A model generated the notes under the pieces. The model saw nothing but the letters and a program-made list of their open reading frames with translations, searched no databases and had not been told where the DNA came from. Source: Helopsaltes ochotensis (Eukaryota; Chordata; Aves; Passeriformes; Locustellidae). Taken from it: a stretch of 64,000 bases of DNA. The DNA lies in the NCBI GenBank assembly GCA_013400155.1, contig VXBM01000672.1, positions 134,115-198,114 on the forward strand. Reading direction: 5' to 3'. Shown in pieces: positions 1 through 10,553 of the stretch. The position numbers were made by a program, and so were the translations under genes. Within the stretch, counting starts at the first letter, position 1. Every line of letters begins with the position of its first letter.

Positions 1-622
1 CGGACGGGCAGGAAAAGCACCGAGCCGCGCTCGAACGCTCCCACCGAGCGGCTTTGCAGGCGGAGAAAGGCTGCTGCTTCACCGCGGGCTCCAATTGCGC
101 CTTGGGAGGGAGGGAATGGGCCGCTATTCGCACCCCAGACCTGCGCCGGAGGCGGGAGGTGAAGCCCAGCACGCTGACAACAGAGATGGCTGCAGCATCC
201 CCGGGCTGTTTGCTCCACGGGAACATCCTGAGTGGGAATAAGGCTCCCAAAAAAAAGGGAGGGGAGGGTAGAATCAGCAGACCCAACCCCAAAATCCCAT
301 TCCCAGACAGCCCCTTGCTGCTGCCCCTCCATCGCTCCTGGGGCTGTCCCAGCCCAGCTGGGGGGATCTGCACAGATCCCTGGCCGCCGGCAGGGCTGTG
401 GGGACGCTCTCCTCCGTCCGCCGTGCTGCAGGGACGGGGACATTTGGCAGCTGCCTGCCGGGAAAGGTGTCTGGAGCGCTGTGGGAACATGAGTCAGAGC
501 TGCCTGCTCTCTCCCTGACGTCTCCCTCCTGCTCATTTATTCAGCACGTCAAATATTTGCCCTGCGCAGACCCACATTATCCAGGAGGGTTGTTTTGGTT
601 GCTTTTTTTCTTTCTTTCTTTT
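1..622. other. Noncoding, GC-rich left edge
   Basis: No recognisable gene. CpG-containing sequence is followed by a pyrimidine run (TTTTTC TTTC TTTC) that runs straight into the assembly gap, so a pyrimidine microsatellite probably caused the gap. Confidence 0.5.
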
Positions 623-1337
623 NNNNNNNNNNNNNNNNNNNNNNNNNNNNNNNNNNNNNNNNNNNNNNNNNNNNNNNNNNNNNNNNNNNNNNNNNNNNNN
701 NNNNNNNNNNNNNNNNNNNNNNNNNNNNNNNNNNNNNNNNNNNNNNNNNNNNNNNNNNNNNNNNNNNNNNNNNNNNNNNNNNNNNNNNNNNNNNNNNNNN
801 NNNNNNNNNNNNNNNNNNNNNNNNNNNNNNNNNNNNNNNNNNNNNNNNNNNNNNNNNNNNNNNNNNNNNNNNNNNNNNNNNNNNNNNNNNNNNNNNNNNN
901 NNNNNNNNNNNNNNNNNNNNNNNNNNNNNNNNNNNNNNNNNNNNNNNNNNNNNNNNNNNNNNNNNNNNNNNNNNNNNNNNNNNNNNNNNNNNNNNNNNNN
1001 NNNNNNNNNNNNNNNNNNNNNNNNNNNNNNNNNNNNNNNNNNNNNNNNNNNNNNNNNNNNNNNNNNNNNNNNNNNNNNNNNNNNNNNNNNNNNNNNNNNN
1101 NNNNNNNNNNNNNNNNNNNNNNNNNNNNNNNNNNNNNNNNNNNNNNNNNNNNNNNNNNNNNNNNNNNNNNNNNNNNNNNNNNNNNNNNNNNNNNNNNNNN
1201 NNNNNNNNNNNNNNNNNNNNNNNNNNNNNNNNNNNNNNNNNNNNNNNNNNNNNNNNNNNNNNNNNNNNNNNNNNNNNNNNNNNNNNNNNNNNNNNNNNNN
1301 NNNNNNNNNNNNNNNNNNNNNNNNNNNNNNNNNNNNN
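623..1337. other. Assembly gap (715 N)
   Basis: An unbroken run of N. The left flank is a (TTTC)n tract; the right flank is ordinary sequence. The true length is unknown. Confidence 1.
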
Positions 1338-4300
1338 TATTTAGAGCTAAAGGCTGGGCAAGGTGACCTTGAACAGAGGGGACACGAGAAAATTCGTGTC
1401 CCACCTGTCCCCAGGGAGTTTTTTTATCCCAGGGTTGCAGCCAAAAATGTCCCATTTCACGGAGAAAGTGCAGAAATGGCTCATAAAGCACGAGCTCGGG
1501 GATGCAGCTGAGCAGATCAGCTGCCAGATAAAGACAGCGTGCTCTGGGGGGAAAAACACACCTGCCTCCATCCCGGCTGGAAAAGGAGGAGGAAAATCTC
1601 CCTGCAGCCTCCATTCCCAGCAAGGACATGCACAAGGCTTTCCCCTTCTGCAAGAGCTGCCCAGGATCAGGGCTGGCATTTCTTGCTGGTGGGGGCTCCA
1701 GAGCCTGCTGGTCCCAAGCCAGCCAGCTCAGCATTCCTCCTCTTCTTCTTCTGGGAAGCCACAAGGCAGGGAAAAGCCTTAGGGCTGGACTAAAACTACA
1801 AAAAGGCTTCTGCAGCGCCGTCAGAAACAGCACCAGGAGGGAAGGGAACTGCCTGGTGGGTTTGGCCCCCTCAGTCCTGCCTCCTGCTCCATCCCTGAGC
1901 TCCATCCCCAGGCAGCTCCGGAGGGAGAGGAAGCTGGCTGATTTTCTGGGATTTTCCAGCTTATCCAGCGTTTGCAGGGCTGCCCATCCCTCTTTGCTCG
2001 TGGAGGGGTGAGTTTGGCAAGGACTGCTGGCAGCTGAGCCCAAAGTCCCTTGGGGAAACCAGCAGGGGGAAAAACCAGCTCAGCCAAGACACCCCCCGTG
2101 TCTCCCAGCTGGACAGGGAGCTGCAGTGACCTTGTCCAAACATGGCCTGGAGTTGGAGGCGAGGAAGGAGAGGATGTGACTCACATCTGGGACGTGGCCA
2201 CAGAAGACAGATGTGTTTTATTACTGTCCAGCCCCTCTCTGCAGCTCTGTCTCAGTGACTCAGCCTTGCCTTCGGGCCCTTCCTAAAGGAGCCACAGTGC
2301 AGCCCTTCCCTGCAGCTTCCCTCTGCTGCAGTAAAACAGATTTGGGAAGTTCAGGCTCCTGCGAAGGAGGGGGAAAAATAAATGAAAACAAATCAAAGTT
2401 ATGTTTCTCGGCGGGAATCTTCCAATTTCAGTTGTAAATCGCCCAGAGAAGGATGAAATCAAATGTTTTAGTGGCAGGATTGATCTCTCTGCGTTTTGAG
2501 GCTTCAAAGGCAAACATGCCCCAGCCCCAGTGGGAAGAACAGTGAGGAGCCCCCTGGGTTTTCTTGGACACGTCCCACAGGGCAAGAGGAAACATTTGGA
2601 GATGTTCCACGTCTGGGGGGAGGAATAAGGGGATTTCAGCAGGTCTCCTTCCCGCAATCCTGAGGAAACTCAGCAGCAGTGAGTGGGGAGAGCCCCAAAT
2701 CCCAGGGGCCGGGCAGAGCCACCCCCATGTGTTAGACATCAGCCAATCCAAGGAGGGGAGCTCTGCAGCCAGCCGGGCACAGCTCGTCCTTCCCGGGCCA
2801 TCCTGTGGAACCCCGGCACAGCTCCCCCACCTCGGCAAGGGCTTCCCTTCCCACATCAGCCCCCGAAGAGGTTTGGGCACGCTCACCTTCGCCATTTCCC
2901 CGCCGCTGCCACCAGGTACGGAGGGACACAGGGGGGAACAACCCTGCCCAAACCCCCCCTTCCCACCTGTGCTTCTCCCAGCGGCAGAGCAGGTGGAGCA
3001 CATCACCCGGGAGCCTTTTCCAGCCGCATCCCGGGAGCCCAAGCTCCGGTGAGCCGCCCCGGGGCCAAGCGCTGCCCGCCCCGGGAGCCAGCGGTGCAGT
3101 TCGCCTGGCAGACGCTGGATGGGGCTACGAACCCGGTTACCGGCACAGCTGGCACGGCCCGGGGACAGAACGGCCTCCGCCAGATGTTTTGGGGTCCCTC
3201 TTTGCCAGCTCGGCCGTGCCGCAGCTGCCACCGCCCAGCCGGGACGCGGGGCTGGCACCAGGTGGCATCAATCCAGGCCCCACCTCTGCTGGGTAACCCA
3301 GCGAGTGTCGGCAGCACCTGGAGGAAGCTGGAGGCTTCACCTCCGAAAGGTTTTCCACGTTCCGGGCGCGGTGATGGGGAGGGGAGAGCGGGAGCTGCCG
3401 CCTTGCCAAGCGCTGATGAAGATTCCCGCAAGTTGAGTTTCTCACCTGCCGCCTGCCCGAATCCCGGCTCTTTGAGGGAATTTGGGCACGGGCACAGGGT
3501 GGTAGGACAAGAGGGAAAGGCTCCACGTTGTCAGAGGGCAGGGTGGGATGGGATATCGGCGAGAAACTCTTCCCTGTCAGGGTGGGCTGGCTCCGCGGAG
3601 AAGCTGCGGCTGCCCCTGGATCCCTGGAAGTGCCCCGGGCCAGGGTGGGTGGTGTGTGCTCACCTCTGGGACTCCCACCTGTTTTCCCAGCACTTTCTTT
3701 GCTGTGCTCACCCCTCTTTGCTCAGGGCCAGCCGTGATGTGCTGAGGGGGTGGCTGAGGCCCAAACCCCGTGTGTTGGGGAGCTCGGGGGTGGCGGCTCC
3801 CACGTGTCGGGGCCCTTGCTGTGGCAGAAGGGCTCCTGGCCGCATTTTGGCTTTGTGCCACCACACCCCCGCTCCAAACAAAGGGCGTTTTTTGTGGTGC
3901 CCTTCGAAGTCTCAGCGGTGGCTGTTCCCAAGCAGGTGCTATCAAGGGAGGTGTTGACACAACCGCTTCCTCCAAGCCCCTCTGGTCCCCAGGCTGGGCT
4001 GGCTCTGTCGCCTGGGGACAGGCTGTTGTCCCCTCTGCAGGGCCCTGTGCCAGCCCAGGGTGTGCAGAGCCCCCCTTGCTTTGGCAGGGGCGGTGGCAGT
4101 GACAGTCCCAGCCTTGCTGTGATGCCACCCTGGTCTCTGCCCTGCCCAGCTGGGGCTGCCCTGCTCCCAATCCCTTGGGAAGCTGCTCCTGTCCCTGTCC
4201 TGGATCAAGAGCCATCACCTTTCCCATCCTCTCTGGAGCAGCTGGCTGTGCTGGGGGGAAGGTGGGGTGCAGGGATGGGCGAGCTCTGCTCACAGGGGAG

Positions 4301-5172
4301 AGCTGGGTGGGCAGAGCTGGGCAGGGAGCGGAGCAGCAGCGAGGGGAAGCGTCGGGAATGCTGCCCCAGCAGGATCAGAGCTTGTGGAGCGTCCTGGCAG
4401 TCCTGGCTGTGCCGTGCCGGTCAGGGACGTGCTGCCTCCCAACGGCGTCCCGGGGACACAGCCGGGGTGGGCATCGCTTGTCCACTCTCAATCCCATTGG
4501 TTAAACCGGAGAAACAGAGCTAGAACGGCAAAAACACCACCCGGAGAAAGATTGTTTTGAGAAAGGACAGTTGTTTGCCGGGATTGTTTTGAGAAGAAGC
4601 TTTCTTGAGATATTTTTTCCCTTGGGAAAGGTTAGCAGCTGCTTAGCAGGCTGAAATCTTTTAGATTCAGAAACACCGTGCCCACACCTGCCCTTCTCTC
4701 TGTTTTGAGAGAACTGGAGAGCGAGGAATCCGCGTCTCTGAGAGGAAACCTGAGCCCTTCCTACCCTCAAACCTCTCCTGCTCTTGGGTTGCCTCCTCCC
4801 AGCCCTGCTGCAGCCCCTGGGGAGCACGGCCAGGGACCACCGGGGGTCACGGAGCAGGGGACACCCCCCTGGCTGTCACCTCCACCTGGCAGGGGTGGCC
4901 TGAGCAGCAAAGCTGGACTCAATTCACTCTTCCAGAGGAGCCACGGCAATATTAGGAGGAACAATCGCATTAATCCCTGCTTGGTGGAAGGACTTGAGGC
5001 TTTTCCAGGTAATCTGTTCTGTACGTGTTGTGGGAAGGTTCGGATGTGGGGTTTTTTTTTTACCCCAAACTTGCTCAGAGAGGCTGGTGAATTCTGGTTT
5101 TGTCCCAGGCATTTCAACTGCAGTGGGGTGCAGAAGGGTAGAAGTGGTGTGAGTTAGAGAGGTGTTTGGGTT
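1338..5172. other. Noncoding region downstream of KIAA0513 with a GC-rich block
   Basis: No exon with protein similarity is recognised. A CpG-rich block lies at about 2,900-3,450 and one CR1 piece at about 3,500-3,647. The stretch at about 2,330-2,480 is AT-mixed and repeat-free. Long open frames here reflect GC content and lack recognisable domains. Confidence 0.5.
3501..3647 (+). mobile_element. CR1 LINE 3' fragment
   Basis: It carries the recurrent avian CR1 3' wording: a gggatat motif, then ctcttccctgt, then ggctgcccctggatccctgg, then aagtg...ccagg. It is truncated at both ends and lacks the terminal octamer repeats. It has no coding capacity. Confidence 0.8.
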
Positions 5173-5961
5173 AGGACACATTTATACCCCCGTGGCAGCT
5201 AACAATACTCCAATTACTACCAATACTATAATTACTACCAATACTAATAAATCTACCATTTGTTCTAAGAAATAATCGTAGTTTTAGTTTGCAATAGGTG
5301 ACAGCACTACTGCATCCTAAAAGAGAATACTGTAAATAGAATTTAATAGATGCCAACAGTAGAATTTATTGATGATTTTATTAATAGCTAATACCCATAC
5401 TAGAGATGTCAATGCTTACAGGAGATGATAATAAACACTAATAAAATTGATAAATACCACTAATCAATAAGAAATATTAATAAAGCTATTTACCAGCCTC
5501 CTGTCACTCCCCTGAGAGGACAGAGGGCAAAGGATGGGTGACACCACAGGCCACTGGGGGACCCTGAGGCCTTGGGCTCCCCTGGCCTGGACTGGCAGGG
5601 TTGGATGCATTACATCAAAGTGCCCTTCTCGTTTGGCCACAACTCATAAGAATTAACCCCTGTGTCCCCATTTGACCCCGCAACCAATTCATGGAGACTC
5701 AGATGACCTCAAATAACCCCCGTGACCTCAAGTAACCCAGACCTTGGCTTTGTTTTGGTATTAGCTATTAACACAATCATCAATAAATTCTAATGTTGGG
5801 ATCTATTAAATTCTATTTACAATATCCTCTTTTAGGATGCAGCAGTACAGTCACCTATTGTAACCTAAAACTGTGATTATTTCTTAGAATAAATGGTAGA
5901 TTTATTAGTATTGGTAGTAATTAGTGTATTGTTGGCCGCCCCACGGGTATAAATGTGTCCT
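5173..5961. repeat. Long inverted repeat (foldback), two ~210-bp arms
   Basis: The left arm (5173-5395) and right arm (5757-5961) are reverse complements at roughly 85-90% by eye. They begin and end with AGGACACATTTATACCC and its complement. The left arm has an extra ~17-bp copy of an attactaccaatact unit. A 361-bp loop (5396-5756) separates them and contains no transposase-like frame. The arms are AT-rich in a GC-rich neighbourhood. It could be a nonautonomous foldback or MITE-type element, or an inverted local duplication. No clear target-site duplication was found. Confidence 0.85.
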
Positions 5962-8900
5962 GTTGGAATCTCTGTGGGATTATGGAATGCCCTTCCCACC
6001 CTTCCGTCTGTGGGAGCAAACTCCTCAACTCAGCTTTGAATATTCACATAGATTTAAAAAAAAAACCTTGAAAGTATCACACAAAAAATAAAATCCAACA
6101 AAAATACATCCAAGCCCAAGCCTTTTGCTGGGACACCACGCGTGGCAGGCAGGGACAGCTCCACCCCAGTCAGGGCTGCGCTGGGGACAGCACTGGGACA
6201 CCCGGGGGACAAAGGCTCCAGGGCCAGAGGTGCCACCGAGGCACAGAGAGGAGTTTGACCTGGGGCTGGCAATGGTCGAGCACAAAAATCCGAGGTGCCA
6301 CTGACTGGCTCTAACACCGATTTTAAATCTGTGTTAAATAAACCCAAATAAAATAAACCCAGGGGGGAGAGGGGAGCCCTGCCCCTCACGCCAGCACAGC
6401 TCCAAACCAGATATCCTAAAGCTTTTCTGTGGGAAGAGTGGTGCTGGCTCCCAAAATCATCCCAGGGAATGTGAAAACACAGCTCCAGCATCTCCTCTTG
6501 TCTGTCCCTTTTTCCTTGAGAGGAGAGACCGTCCCCACCTGGCTCTGACCTTTCAGGTGGGTGCAGAGACTGGGAAGATCTCTCTAAATATCATCCCAGA
6601 TCTCCAGAAATTTCCTCTCTGGGCTGCCAGAGCAGGCAGGGAGCTCCTGGTCTGCAGCCTGGAGCTGCACAGAGCCTGATGGAGCAGCCCCCCCAGCCTA
6701 CACTCGATATCAGCCAGCCAGCAGATCTTGAAGTTCCCTTCCAACCCAAACCACTCCAGGATTCCTTGGCAGCTGCATCAGTGGGATTTTCCCATATTTC
6801 ATCCCCAGACCAGGGGAGGATGGGAAGGTCCGGCCCCACGGCAGAGCCCGGAGAGAGGTGCAGCCCCGCATTGCAGATCCTGCTGCGGGCAAGGGCCGGC
6901 CCCAAACTCCCGGAGAGCTGCTGTCAACCCTCCCGGCAGGGCTCTAAATCCACCCGGGCCTCCTTGGCTCCAGCTGGCTGAACAAGCTGGCAGCAGCAGA
7001 AAAGAGAGGCAAAGCCTCTCCTACTTGGGGGGAAAAAAAATAAAAAAGAAAAGACTGGGAGAAGTGTCCATAAATCCTGAGCCAGTTACTGGTGGAGAGG
7101 ACTCCCCTCCTCCTGCTCCACACACTGCAGCACAAATTACGGCCCCAACTTCGCTGTTGCTCAGTGAGGAACATCTGAAAAGGCTGTGACAGATGAGAGG
7201 AGGGATGATTTAACAGCCATAAATCCAGCCAGCTTAGAGGTGTTTTTACAACCAAACCCATCTTGAATCCCCTCTGTTATGAATACTTATCACTCCCAGA
7301 CACTGCTACAAAGGAAAGATTTTTAACGGCTTTAATAGAGACGCAATAAAACCCCCCAGAGCCGGGCGAGCAGCCGTCCTTTGATCCTCCCGAGGGAGGG
7401 AGAGGGGCTGGGAGCTGCTGCCTGGGCTCAGCCTTGAAGGAGCAGAGCTGGAGCGGCCCCTGGGCTGACCCCGGCTTTAATGGAGGGGTGGAATCATCCC
7501 AGAGCGGGATCAGCTTTCCTAAAGCTGCTGCGTGGTGTCCTTCACAGCCGGCAGGGAAAGGGGACAGGCTCTTCCTGGGACATCCAGAACCTTCTCCAGG
7601 GGCTCCTCCTGCAGCTCCCACCTCACACCTGCAGGGATTTCAACCCAGGCTGCTTCCAGTGACCCTCCCGGGTGCGGTGACTCCGCTTTTTAACCTGGTG
7701 AGGACTAAATTGGCACCACCACCCAAGGAGCAGGACGGGAACCGTCCCCTTGGCACGTCCCAGGCAGGACAGGGACGCTGTCCCTGGGCACTTCCCGGAG
7801 CTCAGAGCTCTCCCAGCTCCAGGGACACCGGTCGTGGATCTCAACTCCCTCCCAGGCTGGGATTCAGCAGCCCCAGATCTCATTCCCACTTCCTAAACTG
7901 CCCCTGCAGCCTCCCCAAACCATTCTAAGCACCCAGCCAGCAAGACCAGGAACAGGTTTGCCACTGCAAAGGGCACCTGGAGCTGGGCAAATACCTCAGG
8001 AATAAACCCCTCCTTTCTTATACACACAAACTTATCAGGCACGGCCAGGTGATAAGGAATTCAGCAGGTGGAGGGAATCAAATTGATCCCGGGCTCCTTG
8101 TTTTCCATAGCTGAGCAGTCCACATCCAGGGAAAACACCGGGGAAAACATCCAAGCTTTGGGATCCTGCAGTGGGGGGTTAATTAAATAAAAACAAGGAG
8201 CAGGGAAAGCTCCTTCCTCAGGGAAATGTGGCTGCCAAGAGAGATGTTGGGCTACCAAGAGAGAAACCAGCCCAGCAGGACGAGGAACAGGCTCAGCTTG
8301 GCCCTACAGAGACCCGAGGGGACGTGGACTCTGAATCCTGGGTGGAATGCGACATTCCCAGCCTGTTAACCTAAGGGAACATTTTTTTTTTTTAATAAGA
8401 TAATACCAAGTAATTGATTTTTAAATACACTGAAATCAAATGTCCCGAGGCCAGAGCAGGATCCCAGCTCTGCCGTCAGCTTGGAGGCCGCTGGCAGAGA
8501 TGAAAAGCACAAGGGAAAAGAAAATAAAAAATGAAATCTCCTTCATGTGCCTCTCTGGCTCCGGGGCAAATCTGAACATCTCTGTAAAAGGTGCAACGAT
8601 TTTTCCCTATTAAAAAATAGATTATCAAAAGGGAGAAGCTGGTGGAGGCACCAGGGACCACTGAGGTCGAAGAGGCAGAGTGGAGAAAATCCGTCTGCTT
8701 AAAACAACAATTCAGCAAAGAAAAAATTCATTTTGAAGATAATTTATTCCAATATCTCTCTCTCTCACACACACCCCCATCCTTCACACACTCCCGGTCG
8801 AGGAGGGTTTATGGCTATTTTTTTATTGGATTTTAATTGTTTTTATAGAAAAATACACATGCAAATAATATATATACTTCAGCGCTGAACTCTTCATGTT

Positions 8901-10354
8901 GGAAAAAATAATAATAATAATATTAATACCAAAGAAATGAAGGAGGATTTGGGAAAGACCTGAGTGGAGACAGAGGCAGGGAAGGCCATGGGGATGGGAT
9001 GCTCCAGGATGCTGGGCTGCTCATGGTCCAGCACATTTTATCCAGCAGGAAGGTGTTTATTGGGATGGGGGACCAACTTCACCCCCTAACTCCGACAAAA
9101 ACCCTTCTCCAGTATCTCTGCCCAGGTTTGGGGATGGCCAAGGAAAAATTGGTGCTGGATTCGTCCTTCCTGCAAGACCCAACATGGATCCCATCCCCAG
9201 CAGCAAGGGAAGCCCAGCTCAGGTAAAAGCATCCCTTTGGTGCTTGGAAATGACACCAGACGCCAAGAGCTACGTGGGAAAAAAAAAAAAAAATCTCCTT
9301 TTATGCTATTTCCTACGGGATACAGCTGGCAGCAGAGGGAAAATGGATTGATTGAAACCTGGACTTGCGGTTCAGGGTGATGTTTTTGGGGTGAGACTCT
9401 GCTGGACCCTTGGCTGTGCAGGGCTGGGGTTTCTGCCCCCGTGGGCTGCTCCTTGCAGAGGGGAGCAGCCATGTCCCTGGCAATGTCCCCGTGTCCCCAG
9501 CCTCTCTGTGAGCACCGTGCCAAGGTCCAAGGGATAAAACAGGTCTGCTGCATGGTGGGAGCTGCCACCCCTGGGGCAGAAGAGATGTCCTTTAGACAGG
9601 GCTATTTCAGGTTTGATGGATGAGCAGCTGGAGCGGAGAGCTGGCGAAGGAGAGGGCAGAGAGGAGCAGCCCGGGGAGGGAGGACAATTAATCTACTGCC
9701 ACAGGACGCCAGCAGGCTTTGGGAAATGTCACAATCCAGCAGCATCCCGACACTGACAGAGCAGCAGGGAGAGGGAGGAGGGTTTTTTTCATCTCCCGAG
9801 CCAAGCAGAGCTGCTCTGCCTCCTCTGCCCAAGGCCATGGCTTTTTTTCCTACTGATCCCGGCTAATGATGTGGAGCAAACTGTCGTCTCTTTGCCCAGA
9901 GGTGCAAACCCACACAGGCAGCACAGGGAAGGCTCCTCCCTCAGGGAAGGATTTCCCTCCAGCTCCCAAGGAGCTGCCCCGAGGGTGGCAGCCCCACCCT
10001 GCCCGTGTGACATCCCTGCAGACACCACACAACCCGAGTGGTGGCTGGGTGCAGCCCCAGCTGCTGGGCCCTGCTGTCACCTCCTGCATCAGCAGAAGGG
10101 AAAGGCAGCCTTGGACACCTCTGGATTTACCACCAGAGACCTCCCCAGCGTTTCACGGGGAGGCTGCAGACACAGCACCTGTGGGCTGCACAGCCACGCT
10201 CTCCCTGCTTCTCCCTTGTGTTTTGTTTCGCTTTTTAACCGACAAAATTCACGTTTTGGGACCGTCTACTCCAAAAAACAGAGGCGGGAGGGTCTGGCGA
10301 GGGCGGGGGCTGTTTGGCTCCTATGGCTACAGGCTGCCCCGGGGCAGCTCTAGA
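5962..10354. other. Noncoding region downstream of KIAA0513
   Basis: No gene is recognised. The region holds a short CR1-like tail near 6,720-6,775, a mixed-AT repeat-free stretch at about 7,190-7,340, the AT-rich island at 8.6-8.93 kb, and scattered homopolymers (T14 at 8382, A14 at 9280). Confidence 0.5.
8600..8930 (-). other. AT-rich island; possible distal KIAA0513 3' end
   Basis: An AT-rich block within GC-rich flanks. Two AATAAA motifs are read on the minus strand (8743-8748 and 8822-8827), alongside a short CT/CA microsatellite (8756-8790) and an (AAT)n tract (8907-8928). It could be the end of a long KIAA0513 3' UTR, since the human gene has a long one as I recall, or simply an AT-rich spacer. 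No coding potential is seen. Confidence 0.3.
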
Positions 10355-10553
10355 GTTTGGTGGACGATCATGCAGGTTTTATTGCAGCTCTGTGTGTGGT
10401 AGGTAGCCCAGCTTCAGTCTCAGGTAGCCCCGGAGGTGGGCTCCTCTCCCCTCCCCACCTCGCTGGCCGCTGCCTCTGCGCCGCCACACGCCGGTCCCGG
10501 CGGCTACTCGGTGGCCATCTGCTCGATGTGGTCACTGAGCAGCTTGTATTGCT
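10355..10553 (-). CDS. KIAA0513: KIAA0513 last exon with proximal 3' UTR
   Basis: The coding part is 10504-10553, residues 396-411 plus a TAG stop at 10504-10506 (EQYKLLSDHIEQMATE). The acceptor is ctcccag. The 3' UTR then runs left to a canonical AATAAA read on the minus strand (10378-10383), giving an approximate cleavage site near 10,355. A longer alternative 3' UTR is possible, with further AATAAA sites near 8.74 and 8.82 kb. Confidence 0.85.
10378..10383 (-). other. KIAA0513: Candidate KIAA0513 polyadenylation signal (proximal)
   Basis: A perfect AATAAA on the minus strand, about 120 nt past the stop codon, in the context CTGCAATAAAACCTGC. It is the first canonical signal downstream of the gene. 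Confidence 0.6.

Noticed and set aside
577..2043. Long open frames crossing the first gap
   Set aside because: Most of the length is N; the flanking residues have no recognisable similarity.
2683..3957. 424-codon open frame on the plus strand
   Set aside because: GC-rich, no domain, overlaps a CR1 fragment and lacks splice or conservation evidence; stop codons are simply rare at this composition.
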